Shown here: positions 54,216 through 63,097 of the stretch, piece by piece
Layout: each line of letters starts with the position of its first letter
Numbering within the stretch: the first letter of the stretch is position 1
Origin: Flavivirga aquimarina
GTDB lineage: Bacteria; Bacteroidota; Bacteroidia; Flavobacteriales; Flavobacteriaceae
Direction of reading: 5' to 3'
NCBI RefSeq assembly: GCF_030540835.1
Contig: NZ_JAUOEK010000063.1
Coordinates: 56,891 to 120,890, forward strand
DNA length: 64,000 bases
The notes under the pieces: generated by a model
What the model was told of the DNA's origin: nothing
The model's database searches: none
The model's input: the letters and a program-made list of their open reading frames with translations, nothing else
Program-made: the position numbers and the translations under genes

Positions 54216-55064
54216 ATGGCATATTTAGAATTAAATAATATACACAAGACTTACGGACAAGGCGATCATGCCACCGAAGTACTTTCCAATATCAATTTAT
54301 CAATTGAAGAAGGTGAGTTTGTAGCCATTGTAGGTTTTACAGGCAGCGGCAAAACGACTTTAGTAAATTTGATTAATGGTTTATTAGAGCCAACAAAAGG
54401 GGAGGTTTTATTTAAGGGAACTCCTGTAGTAGGTACAAGTCATGAGCGCGGTGTCATCTTTCAAAACTATTCGCTATTACCATGGTTAACAGTGGGACAA
54501 AATGTATTTATGGCTATTAAGGAAGCTTTTCCGAAGAAAAGTAAAAAGGAATTAAACGAAATTGTTGCAGAATATGTAGAAATGGTAAGTTTAACACCTG
54601 CAATTAATAAACGTCCTAAAGAATTATCTGGTGGAATGCGTCAACGGGTTGCTGTTGCTAGAGCTTTAGCTATGAAACCAGAAATGATTATTATGGATGA
54701 ACCCTTAGGAGCATTAGATGCTTTAACTCGTGGAAATCTTCAAGATGAAATCTTAAATATATGGGGTAAAGATAGAAGAACCGCTTTGCTAATTACTAAT
54801 GATGTAGATGAAGGTATTTATATGGCAGATCGTATTATTCCTTTAAGGCCGGGACCAAATGCAACTCTAGGGCCAGAGTTTAAGATTGATATTGACCGCC
54901 CAAGAGATAAAACAGAGATGAATGATAATGCCAATTACAAAAAGACAAGAAATGCCATTATAGAGTATTTAATGGATATAGGGGACGAAAGAAAATCGCA
55001 AAGCAAAGAAGAGTTTGTGCTTCCGGATTTGAATCCGAAAGATTTTGTTAATCAATTTAAATAA
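54216..55064 (+). CDS. nitrate-type ABC transporter ATPase 1
   Basis: A 282-residue ATPase. Walker A is [10 protein letters not shown], signature [16 protein letters not shown] and Walker [12 protein letters not shown]. The switch reads [10 protein letters not shown], asparagine in place of the usual histidine. The tail ends in [10 protein letters not shown]. The ABC signature is canonical, but its own nucleotide site is therefore probably impaired. It pairs with the ATPase encoded 9 bp downstream. Confidence 0.9.
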   Translation: MAYLELNNIHKTYGQGDHATEVLSNINLSIEEGEFVAIVGFTGSGKTTLVNLINGLLEPTKGEVLFKGTPVVGTSHERGVIFQNYSLLPWLTVGQNVFMAIKEAFPKKSKKELNEIVAEYVEMVSLTPAINKRPKELSGGMRQRVAVARALAMKPEMIIMDEPLGALDALTRGNLQDEILNIWGKDRRTALLITNDVDEGIYMADRIIPLRPGPNATLGPEFKIDIDRPRDKTEMNDNANYKKTRNAIIEYLMDIGDERKSQSKEEFVLPDLNPKDFVNQFK

Positions 55065-55073
55065 GGTATCAGC

Positions 55074-55904
55074 ATGAGTACAATACTTGAAAATAAAACA
55101 ACAAAAAGTCATACAGATAATGGACTTTTTCCTTCTAACGATGTCATGTTAGACCTAAAAAAGTTAAAAAAAGTTTATCCTACACCAAAGGGAGATTATG
55201 TGGTTCTTGAGGATTTAAACCTTCAAATAAAAAAAGAAGAGTTTGTAACTATAATAGGGCATTCTGGTTGTGGTAAAACCACTATGCTTTCAATGATTGC
55301 TGGATTAAATCCCATTTCAGGAGGTAATATATCTGTTTTAGGAAAGTATATTAAAGGTCCCGGACCAGACCGAGGGGTTATTTTTCAAGCTCCCAGTTTA
55401 ATGCCTTGGATGACATCGCTTCAAAATGTATTATTAGGCGTTAATAAAGTATTCCCACATGCTACCAAAGGCGAGCGTCATGATATTGCTAAATATTACC
55501 TTCAAAAAGTAGGATTAGAAGGTGCTTTTATTAAAAAGGCATCCGAATTATCTCAAGGTATGCAACAGCGTGTAGGTATAGCAAGAGCTTTTGCTATAAA
55601 ACCTAAAGTGTTATTGTTAGATGAGCCTTTTGGAATGCTAGACTCTCTTACCAGAGGGGAGCTTCAAGATATTCTTATTGAAATTTGGAACAAAGAAAAA
55701 ATTACAGCTGTAATGATTACCCATGATGTTGATGAGGCTATATTTTTGGCCGATCGTGTCGTTATGATGACAAGTGGCCCTAAGGCAAAAATAGGGGATA
55801 TACTGAATATTGATTTTGAAAGACCTCGTACACGAAAAGCCGTTTTAGAGCATGATGATTATTATAAATATAGAAAACATTTAATAGATTTTTTAGAACA
55901 TTAA
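55074..55904 (+). CDS. nitrate-type ABC transporter ATPase 2
   Basis: A 276-residue ATPase. Walker A is GHSGCGKTTM, Walker B LLLDEPFGMLD and the switch MITHDVDEA with normal histidine. The signature reads ELSQGMQQRVGIARAFA, glutamine in place of glycine. So this subunit has a good nucleotide site but an altered signature, complementary to ATPase 1. The C-terminal extension TSGPKAKIGDILNIDFERPR is the Nrt/Ssu type. Confidence 0.9.
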   Translation: MSTILENKTTKSHTDNGLFPSNDVMLDLKKLKKVYPTPKGDYVVLEDLNLQIKKEEFVTIIGHSGCGKTTMLSMIAGLNPISGGNISVLGKYIKGPGPDRGVIFQAPSLMPWMTSLQNVLLGVNKVFPHATKGERHDIAKYYLQKVGLEGAFIKKASELSQGMQQRVGIARAFAIKPKVLLLDEPFGMLDSLTRGELQDILIEIWNKEKITAVMITHDVDEAIFLADRVVMMTSGPKAKIGDILNIDFERPRTRKAVLEHDDYYKYRKHLIDFLEH

Positions 55905-56057
55905 TTAAGATTAAAACGTGAGATATATCATAAAATACTACATATAGTGAAGTTATATTTGTCAGTGTAAGTATAGGCTTATGTTTTATTAAATAGAAAG
56001 ATTAAAAAACAACTCAAAATTAGAAACAACTTGAATTTACAATCAAAATTAAAAATT

Positions 56058-57356
56058 ATGAAGCAGATTTATTTATTTATAGCAATGTTGGCCATGTCGG
56101 TTCAGTTTGCAAACGCACAATTTACATTAGATGGAGAGTTACGTTCACGTGCAGAATACCGTCATGGTTTTGGAAGTCTAATTGCTGATGGAACAGATGG
56201 CGGATTTGGTATTTCAACTCGTATGCGTTTAAACACAGGCTATTCAGTAGATGCCTATAAATTTTATGTAAGCTTGCAAGACGTATTAGTATGGGGAGAA
56301 AACAGACAAATATTACCATACGATCAAAACAATTCGTTTGCCGTTTTTCAAGCCTGGGCAGAAATTAATTTAGCAGAAGGACTTTCAACTAAATTAGGAC
56401 GTCAGGTATTATCATACGACGACCAACGTATATTAGGTGGGTTAGATTGGGCACAACAAGGACGTAATCATGATGCTGCTTTGTTAAAATATAGCAAGAA
56501 TGGATTTGCTTTAGATTTTGCTTTAGCTTTTAATCAGGATTATTCAAACCCTACAGGTTTTGTGTCAACAGGAACAGGTTATAATACATCCGGTTTCTTC
56601 TCTTATAAAACGATGCAAATGTTGCACTTAAATAAGAAATGGGAAAACTTTGGAGGAAGCTTGTTAATTATGAATAATGGATTTCAAAATGAAGCTGCAG
56701 GTTTAACAGATGTTGCAAATTTACAAACTATAGGAACTCACTTAACTTTCTCTAAAGAGACGTTTTCTGTAGCCGCAAATGCTTATTTGCAAACAGGAGA
56801 GGCGATATATACTCCAGCATCTGGGGCTGTTTACAAAGATGTTAAAAGTGCTTATTTATTAGGCTTAGATTTGGGCTATAAAGTATCTCCTAAAGTAAAT
56901 TTAGGTGCAGGAATAGAGATTATTAGCGGTAATGACGAAAGTGATGCAGCCAATACAGGTGCATTTTTCCCACTATATGGAACCAATCATAAATTTAACG
57001 GATTTATGGATTATTTCTATGTAGGTAACCATGCTAATTCTATTGGTTTATTCGATGTACATGTAAGTGCTAACTTTAAATTTACTGAAAAATCTAGTCT
57101 ATTGATTAAAGCATTAAATTTTAGTGGTGAACAAGAGTTAGCAAGTGGCGAAAAATCTTTAGGAACTGAAATAGATTTAGTATTTAAACAGGCATTTAAA
57201 GGGTATGCTTTAGTTGTAGGATATTCTCAAATGTTTGCCAGTGATGGTATGTACGAGCTAAAAGGTGTAACCGAAGATGTTGCTGCCAGTGGACAAAACT
57301 GGGCATGGGCTATGTTGGTGTTAAAACCTAAATTTTTAAATGGTGCTAAAAAATAA
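56058..57356 (+). CDS. alginate-export-like outer-membrane porin
   Basis: A 432-residue protein. The start at 56058 (MKQIYLFIAMLAMSVQFANAQ) gives a clean signal peptide; an upstream TTG is less likely. The body is a beta-barrel of the AlgE/alginate-export type: ELRSRAEYRHGFG, GISTRMRLNTGYS, KLGRQVLSYDDQRILGGLDW (the conserved GRQ-x-YDDQR region). Many Bacteroidota place such porins with nitrate and nitrite genes. Directly after the importer it probably lets nitrate or nitrite through the outer membrane. A role in alginate passage is the alternative, given the lyase nearby. Confidence 0.82.
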   Translation: MKQIYLFIAMLAMSVQFANAQFTLDGELRSRAEYRHGFGSLIADGTDGGFGISTRMRLNTGYSVDAYKFYVSLQDVLVWGENRQILPYDQNNSFAVFQAWAEINLAEGLSTKLGRQVLSYDDQRILGGLDWAQQGRNHDAALLKYSKNGFALDFALAFNQDYSNPTGFVSTGTGYNTSGFFSYKTMQMLHLNKKWENFGGSLLIMNNGFQNEAAGLTDVANLQTIGTHLTFSKETFSVAANAYLQTGEAIYTPASGAVYKDVKSAYLLGLDLGYKVSPKVNLGAGIEIISGNDESDAANTGAFFPLYGTNHKFNGFMDYFYVGNHANSIGLFDVHVSANFKFTEKSSLLIKALNFSGEQELASGEKSLGTEIDLVFKQAFKGYALVVGYSQMFASDGMYELKGVTEDVAASGQNWAWAMLVLKPKFLNGAKK

Positions 57357-57420
57357 TTGACATAATTTTAGTTACTTTAAATTGGAAACAGTGTTTTGTT
57401 TTAGTGTTAATCCAATTTGA

Positions 57421-57445
57421 AAATCCCCGAGAGGGGATTTTTTTT
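57421..57445. terminator. bidirectional terminator between porin and two-component genes
   Basis: AAATCCCC-GAGA-GGGGATTT forms a perfect 8-bp stem (57421-57440) with Ts to 57445 on the plus strand and As before it, so it can serve both converging transcripts. Confidence 0.88.
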
Positions 57446-57491
57446 GCTTAAGTTTTATGAAGTTTAAATAATGGACTTTCTAAATGCCGTA

Positions 57492-58133
57492 TCACAATTT
57501 ATAAATTCCATTTTTAATAGCATATAATACAAGCCCGATTCTATTCTTAATATTCAATTTTTGAAACAGGTTATCTCTGTAACCATCAATTGTTTTTGGA
57601 CTTAAAAACATCTTTTCTGCTATTTGCTTATAAGTCAATTCAGAACATGAGTATTTTATAAATTCTATTTCTCTTTTTTTTAGTTGAATTTTAGTTGAAT
57701 TATCATCATTTAAAGAATTGATCAAAATATTTGACACATCTTTCGTATGATAATAGCCATTTTTTATGGTTTCTTTTAAAGCTAATTCTAAAATATCTTT
57801 TTCAACATCTTTTAAAAGATACCCTTTAGCTCCGGCTTTAAGCATTTTTATAATAGTTATATCATTTTCTTCAACAGAAAGGGCTATAACATTAATTTTA
57901 GGGTATTCTTTTTTTATGATTTCAGTAGTCTCAATGCCGTTTAAGATAGGCATGTTAACATCCATAAGTATAATTTCAGGAATATTATCGAATGTTTTGA
58001 GCTTAGTAAGGAGCTCTTTGCCATTTTTGCAAGTATAAAGTACATTAAAATCTTCAAAAGAATTTACTAGGCTTGCTATGGCTTGAGATAATAAAACATG
58101 ATCTTCAACAATGACTATCTTATGTGCTTTCAT
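57492..58133 (-). CDS. NarL/LuxR-family response regulator
   Basis: A 213-residue protein. The receiver domain has Glu-Asp near residue 10 (VIVEDHVL), phosphoacceptor Asp in ILMDVNMP and KDVEKDI. The LuxR-type helix-turn-helix is LTYKQIAEKMFLSPKTIDGYRDNL. It is 2 bp from the kinase gene, so the pair works together. Given the neighbouring nitrate genes it is a NarL-like candidate, but the signal is unknown. Confidence 0.93.
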   Translation of the reverse strand: MKAHKIVIVEDHVLLSQAIASLVNSFEDFNVLYTCKNGKELLTKLKTFDNIPEIILMDVNMPILNGIETTEIIKKEYPKINVIALSVEENDITIIKMLKAGAKGYLLKDVEKDILELALKETIKNGYYHTKDVSNILINSLNDDNSTKIQLKKREIEFIKYSCSELTYKQIAEKMFLSPKTIDGYRDNLFQKLNIKNRIGLVLYAIKNGIYKL

Positions 58134-58135
58134 GG

Positions 58136-58882
58136 TTAAAGTTTGTAAGTAATAGTTAGTTTGGTTCCTTTATTTGGTTCGGATAAAATGGTAGCATTCG
58201 CATTTACCAATTTAGCTCTATTTTTTATGTTAGTTAAACCAATTCCAGAATAGTTTTTTTTGTTTAAATCAAACCCTAAACCATTATCCTTTGCAATAAT
58301 AGTTAACATATCTGGTTGATAGTTTAATAAAATATCTAAATGAGTTGCTTTGGCATGCTTTATAGTATTCGAAAAAAACTCTTGTAAAATTCGAAAAAAT
58401 ACAATCTCAATTTTGCCGTCTATTTTTATTTGTTGCCCTTTAATAGTAAATTTAGATTCTATATAATTAAGCCTGTTAAATCGATTAATTTCATCGGTTA
58501 TAGCTTGTTCTAAAGACATGTTTTTTAGAGCATCGGGATTAATTAGTTTAGATAAAATCCTTAATTCCTTAAGGCTTTTATTTAATGTCTCCTTTATATC
58601 ACTAGCAGGAGAATTGTTTTGTAACTGTATTTTTGCTAACGTTAATAATTGTCCAATATTATCATGCAATTCCCAGCTAATATTTCTAAAGGTTTCTTCT
58701 CTAATTTCAATTTTGGCTTTAGATATTTCTTGTTCAAAATGTTTTTTGGCAAACTCGTTTTTTAATAGCAAGGCGTTTTTCCTTTTTTGAAAAAAAAGAA
58801 AAAGAGAAATCATTGTAATTATTAAAATAAATAAGACAACAGATGATATAATTAAAAATGATTGTATTTCTTTTTCGTCCAT
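58136..58882 (-). CDS. membrane histidine kinase, HisKA_3 type
   Basis: A 248-residue kinase with a single membrane helix (IISSVVLFILIITMISLFLFF) and no periplasmic sensor. The phosphoacceptor helix is ISWELHDNIGQLLTLAK. HATPase motifs are FFSNTIKHAKAT, AKDNGLGFD and GIGLTNIKNRAKLV. It phosphorylates the regulator next door. It overlaps the upstream membrane gene by 31 bp, which suggests that the latter supplies sensing. Confidence 0.92.
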   Translation of the reverse strand: MDEKEIQSFLIISSVVLFILIITMISLFLFFQKRKNALLLKNEFAKKHFEQEISKAKIEIREETFRNISWELHDNIGQLLTLAKIQLQNNSPASDIKETLNKSLKELRILSKLINPDALKNMSLEQAITDEINRFNRLNYIESKFTIKGQQIKIDGKIEIVFFRILQEFFSNTIKHAKATHLDILLNYQPDMLTIIAKDNGLGFDLNKKNYSGIGLTNIKNRAKLVNANATILSEPNKGTKLTITYKL

Positions 58883-59496
58883 AAGAAGCCTATTATATAA
58901 AAACAGTAAAGAATCATATTTAAACTAATTAAAATTATAATAAATGTATCATTTGCTTCAAATGCTAAATTAAAATACTTAGATAATAGCATGAAAGGAA
59001 TCATTCCTACGTAAAATAAAATAATTGCTAAAGCTATCCAAAAACTTAATTTATATTTAATTGAAAATATACTATCGGTATTTGCTAGCTCATAAAAATA
59101 AAAGCCAGTTAGTATTACAATAAAAATAGCTCCAGTTACGAATGAATAATCAAGAAACTCATCATTTTTATTTAAAATAAAATTGGTAATTATTACTATG
59201 ACAAAAATAAAGGCAAAGAATAATGTTAATTTTTTGTGTAATTCTCGTAATAAAATGGAATAATACCAATTATAATAAAATATAAAACTAATACCTATGA
59301 ATATATTGTATATCAAATAAATATTAAAAGAATATAAATCTGCTAAAATTCCACAAGAAAAATCTAAAATAAATACAATCCACAGAAAAGGAAGAAAATA
59401 CTTTTCTGTGGAAAATTTATATTTTTTATAATTTACTAAAGCAATAACAGCAGTTATTAATTGAAGTACATTAATTAAATATGGAATATATTTCAT
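58852..59496 (-). CDS. seven-helix membrane protein upstream of the kinase
   Basis: A 214-residue protein made almost entirely of seven hydrophobic helices, resembling sensory 7TM modules of kinases. The 31-bp overlap with the kinase gene indicates translational coupling. Since the kinase has no sensor domain, this protein may be the separate sensor. No ligand-binding residues are recognised. Confidence 0.7.
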   Translation of the reverse strand: MKYIPYLINVLQLITAVIALVNYKKYKFSTEKYFLPFLWIVFILDFSCGILADLYSFNIYLIYNIFIGISFIFYYNWYYSILLRELHKKLTLFFAFIFVIVIITNFILNKNDEFLDYSFVTGAIFIVILTGFYFYELANTDSIFSIKYKLSFWIALAIILFYVGMIPFMLLSKYFNLAFEANDTFIIILISLNMILYCFYIIGFLWTKKKYNHF

Positions 59497-59510
59497 AGGC
59501 TATTTATGCA

Positions 59511-60011
59511 TTATAACTCTTTAGGTGGTTTTCCAGCATGAGCAAAGTTATATGCCGGAATTTTGTTAATATTATTATTTCCACTAAATGTTATGTTTAC
59601 TGGTAAAAAACTCCCTTTAGAGGTTATTTTATCTCCAGTAGGAACTAAAATAACAGTCGAATACCCTGGATCTGGATGTGATTTATCTCTAGGATAAGCA
59701 CCTTTATAAATACGAATTCCTAAATTTTTATAGCCCAATGAATCCGCTTCTTGTTCTACATAAGCAATGTATTTTTTTAATTCATCCAAGTCAAACCAGA
59801 ATTCACGAGTATCTCTTATATTAAGATATTTATTTATGGTGTCACCTCGAGTTTTTTTAAACTCTTCTTCTAAAGCATTAGCATACTCATAATCAATAGC
59901 TTGCTTTGGGCGATCGATTTTTTTAGTTTTTGGTTTGTCTAGGCATGATTGAAACAATAGAGCTATAATAATCAAAAGTATAGCCGATTTTAAATGCAGT
60001 TTAGTTTTCAT
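59511..60011 (-). CDS. uncharacterised lipoprotein
   Basis: A 166-residue lipoprotein (LLFQSCLDKP) with a helical acidic first half and a beta-rich second half (LGIRIYKGAYP, STVILVPTGDKI). It lies 14 bp upstream of the 7TM gene in the same orientation, so it probably belongs to the two-component operon. No known family is recognised. Confidence 0.7.
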   Translation of the reverse strand: MKTKLHLKSAILLIIIALLFQSCLDKPKTKKIDRPKQAIDYEYANALEEEFKKTRGDTINKYLNIRDTREFWFDLDELKKYIAYVEQEADSLGYKNLGIRIYKGAYPRDKSHPDPGYSTVILVPTGDKITSKGSFLPVNITFSGNNNINKIPAYNFAHAGKPPKEL

Positions 60012-60341
60012 TATGTGGTTTATTAAAGGTTATTCTCAAAAATACATAATTAATATTTGAGTTTTATATCTCAATGAGACGTTCTATAAAATACAATTTG
60101 ATTTAAATTATTGATAATCAATTTATTGATAATGTTTTTTTGATAAAGCAACAGTGTTTTCCTTTGTTAAAAAAGGGGGAAAATCCCCTATTTAAAAAAT
60201 AAAACACTTATGGCATTTCGGAATAATACCCTTGTAGATTTTTAGGCTTTTTACTCTTGATTCAGCATGATTTTAAAAATACTTTTGAATCATTAATATT
60301 TAATGATAAAATCTAAAGGAAATATCTTAAAAATATATTAA
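60012..60341. other. 330-bp divergent intergenic region
   Basis: An AT-rich region without an ORF. A short GGGG-N5-CCCC hairpin (60175-60188) and two ATTGATAAT copies (60111 and 60125) are the only structure seen. No TAAGTA-N4-TACTTA site. Confidence 0.5.
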
Positions 60342-61016
60342 ATGGAAGCCCTCGTAAACATATTAACTATTAAAAATACTATTGACGGTATTTGGATTAA
60401 TAATAATAAAAACACAAAAAACACTGTTAAAATAATTATTTCCAATAATGGAAAAAATGTTCAGGTATATGGTAAATATAATCAGAAAGATTATAGCTGG
60501 GGAACTAAAATACTAACCCCAGAAATAAACAGTACTAATATGTACTGGACTGTTTTTCACAATATAAAAGCAAAATACACATTCATATTTACCATTGATA
60601 ATGATAAAATGGAAGTAAGATATGAACAGGATTATAAATCTCCATCAAAAGAAACAAAATGGTTTACTGAAAACTTAACAAAACTTAACCTATACGAATA
60701 CGAGTCTGTGGTTGCATCAAAGCCTATTGAAATTGTAACACCCTCTACAATTGAGTTAGAGGGCACTCCACTACAAGAACCTGATAGTGCTCCCATTTTG
60801 TGTTTAGATGATCTAACTGTCGATCACGACTTAGAATCTCTTTATAATACTACAAACATAAAAGAGCGCATAAAGCCTAAAACAGGAATTTTTAATTATT
60901 TGCCTAGTTATGGTATATATAAGTGGATGCTAGGCGTATCAACATTAATTGGTGCCTATTTAAAAAAAGTGCGTCATACGGTTTCTATTCGTAAATTAAT
61001 GTCATTACAGACATGA
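60342..61016 (+). CDS. uncharacterised protein with beta-rich N-terminus
   Basis: A 224-residue protein. Residues 1-115 look like a lipocalin-type or DUF-type beta-sandwich (DGIWINNNKNTKNTVKIIIS, MYWTVFHNIKAKYTFIF). The middle is acidic and low-complexity, and the C-terminal 50 residues are basic with a weak hydrophobic segment (MLGVSTLIGAYL). No signal peptide was seen. Not recognised. Confidence 0.6.
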   Translation: MEALVNILTIKNTIDGIWINNNKNTKNTVKIIISNNGKNVQVYGKYNQKDYSWGTKILTPEINSTNMYWTVFHNIKAKYTFIFTIDNDKMEVRYEQDYKSPSKETKWFTENLTKLNLYEYESVVASKPIEIVTPSTIELEGTPLQEPDSAPILCLDDLTVDHDLESLYNTTNIKERIKPKTGIFNYLPSYGIYKWMLGVSTLIGAYLKKVRHTVSIRKLMSLQT

Positions 61017-61130
61017 CTACCTAAACACAGCAATGTGGTACCTCCCCCGGTATTAAAGGTGGAGTTTAGAAGGAAACTAAAATACTTGGTATATTTAAGA
61101 GTTGTAGGCTTATTGCGCTAAGTATTGATT

Positions 61131-61165
61131 AAGACCTTGAAATTATTTCGGGGTCTTTTCTTTTT
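61131..61165 (+). terminator. terminator before comM, possibly of a small RNA
   Basis: AAGACCTTGAAAT pairs with ATTTCGGGGTCTT using two G-U pairs, followed by TTCTTTTT. It is 115 bp after the preceding stop codon. The intervening 61017-61130 contains short stems (TTAG-N7-CTAA) and no ORF. Confidence 0.75.
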
Positions 61166-61350
61166 ATATATGATAAGGATTACTTTAACATTGTCTTTCT
61201 TGTGTGACACCTAGTATAGTTAAAGTGAAAATGGAATCTTTTTCTTCACGATTAAACTTTAAAACCATCCCCTTTTTGTACATGAACAAATCAGTAAGTT
61301 AAGTAGATTACATGTGTTTTATTTTCTTACATTTGAAAAAAATAATCAAT

Positions 61351-62886
61351 ATGCTTAAAAAGGTTTTTGGAAGCGCTGTCTTTGGCGTGGAAGCCACTAC
61401 AATAACGGTCGAGGTTAATGTAGATTCAGGTATAGGCTATCATTTAGTTGGGTTGCCGGATAATGCCATAAAAGAAAGTAATTATCGTATTGCAGCAGCA
61501 CTTCAAAATAACGGTTATAAAATCCCAGGAAAGAAAATAACAATTAACATGGCACCTGCCGATTTGCGGAAGGAGGGGAGTGCCTACGACCTTACTTTGG
61601 CTATCGGAATCTTGGCGGCCTCTAAGCAAATTAAAACTGAGGATTTAGAACGTTATCTAATTATGGGAGAACTTTCGCTTGATGGAAGTTTACAGCCTAT
61701 AAAAGGCGCATTACCTATTGCAGTTAAAGCTAGAGAAGAAGGGTTTGAAGGTTTTATTTTACCTGAACAAAATGCTAAAGAAGCTGCTATAGTAGATGGT
61801 TTAGAAGTTTATGGTATAAATAATATATGGCAGGTAATTAATTATTTTGACAAGGGTGAACCGCTTGAACAAACTATAATCAATACTCGTGAAGAGTTTT
61901 ATAAAAATTTAGAATTTCCAGAATTTGATTTTTCAGATGTTAAAGGACAGGAAGGTATTAAGCGTTGTATGGAAATTGCAGCAGCTGGAGGGCATAATAT
62001 CATTTTGATAGGTCCACCGGGTGCTGGAAAAACGATGTTAGCAAAACGTTTGCCTAGTATTTTACCTCCTATGACACTTTATGAAGCTTTGGAAACGACT
62101 AAGATACATTCGGTGGTTGGTCGAATTAAAGATTCTGGGCTTATGGCGCAACGACCTTTTAGGAGTCCTCATCATACTATTTCGGACGTCGCTTTGGTCG
62201 GGGGTGGTGCATTTCCACAACCCGGAGAGATTTCTTTATCGCATAATGGCGTGTTGTTTTTAGATGAATTGCCAGAATTTAAACGTGGTGTTTTAGAAGT
62301 ATTAAGGCAACCGTTGGAAGATAGAGAAGTGACTATTTCGCGTGCTAAGTTTACCGTAACATACCCATCATCGTTTATGTTGGTGGCGAGTATGAATCCG
62401 AGTCCAGGAGGTTATTTTAATGATCCCAATGCTCCAGTAACTTCCAGTCCTGCGGAAATGCAACGTTATTTGAGTAAGATTTCTGGGCCTTTATTAGATC
62501 GGATCGATATTCATATTGAAGTAACGCCTGTGCCTTTTGAAAAGCTGTCGGAAGATAGAAAAGGGGAAACTTCGGTAGATATAAGAAAACGAGTTACCAA
62601 GGCTAGAGAAATTCAAACCAATCGTTTTAAAGAATCTGATGTTGTACATTATAATGCGCAAATGAATACAAAGCAAATTCGAAAGTATTGTTTGTTGGAT
62701 GAAGCTTCTAAACAGTTATTAAAGACAGCTATGGAGCGTTTGAATTTGTCTGCTCGTGCCTATGATCGTATTTTGAAAGTTTCTAGGACTATTGCGGATT
62801 TAGAGGGTGTGGAAGACGTTAATGGTTCTCATATTAGTGAGGCTATTCAATATAGAAGTTTGGATCGTGAGGGGTGGTTGGGGTGA
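61351..62886 (+). CDS. comM: ComM/YifB-family AAA+ ATPase
   Basis: A 511-residue protein starting MLKKVFGSAVFGVEA; an upstream ATG 39 bp away is less likely. It has the N-terminal ChlI/Lon-like domain (VGLPDNAIKESNYRI), Walker A GPPGAGKTMLAKRL, Walker B VLFLDELPEFKR, SMNPSPGGYFNDPN and the C-terminal Mg-chelatase domain (LSARAYDRILKVSRTIADLEG). Orthologues promote branch migration during natural transformation. The gene is housekeeping and intact. Confidence 0.93.
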   Translation: MLKKVFGSAVFGVEATTITVEVNVDSGIGYHLVGLPDNAIKESNYRIAAALQNNGYKIPGKKITINMAPADLRKEGSAYDLTLAIGILAASKQIKTEDLERYLIMGELSLDGSLQPIKGALPIAVKAREEGFEGFILPEQNAKEAAIVDGLEVYGINNIWQVINYFDKGEPLEQTIINTREEFYKNLEFPEFDFSDVKGQEGIKRCMEIAAAGGHNIILIGPPGAGKTMLAKRLPSILPPMTLYEALETTKIHSVVGRIKDSGLMAQRPFRSPHHTISDVALVGGGAFPQPGEISLSHNGVLFLDELPEFKRGVLEVLRQPLEDREVTISRAKFTVTYPSSFMLVASMNPSPGGYFNDPNAPVTSSPAEMQRYLSKISGPLLDRIDIHIEVTPVPFEKLSEDRKGETSVDIRKRVTKAREIQTNRFKESDVVHYNAQMNTKQIRKYCLLDEASKQLLKTAMERLNLSARAYDRILKVSRTIADLEGVEDVNGSHISEAIQYRSLDREGWLG

Positions 62887-62889
62887 CTT

Positions 62890-62932
62890 ATTCCTGCGGC
62901 ATGTGCTGAACTTGTTTCAGTAAGGCAGGAAT
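62890..62932. repeat. ATTCCTGC/GCAGGAAT inverted intergenic repeat
   Basis: ATTCCTGC (62890-62897) and GCAGGAAT (62925-62932) enclose CTGAACTTGTTTCAG. It lies just after comM, with related sequence at 29342 and 29405. It could double as a weak terminator. Confidence 0.65.
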
Positions 62933-63097
62933 CTAAAAACATACAAGAGGTGTATACTTGTGACAGCACTCGTTGCAAACGATCTCAATGTCATAAAGTT
63001 AAGGGTTTATTTATTTGATTTTCAATGTTTTATCTTTGTTTTTTCGATATGATTTTCGTATATTATATTGATAATCAAACATTTATTACCTTGAAAA

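Noticed and set aside
55961..55985. GTAAGTATAGGCTTATG upstream of the porin as a fourth FNR-like operator
   Set aside because: The spacer is shorter by two bases and one half-site is altered, so it does not keep the 5-4-5 geometry.
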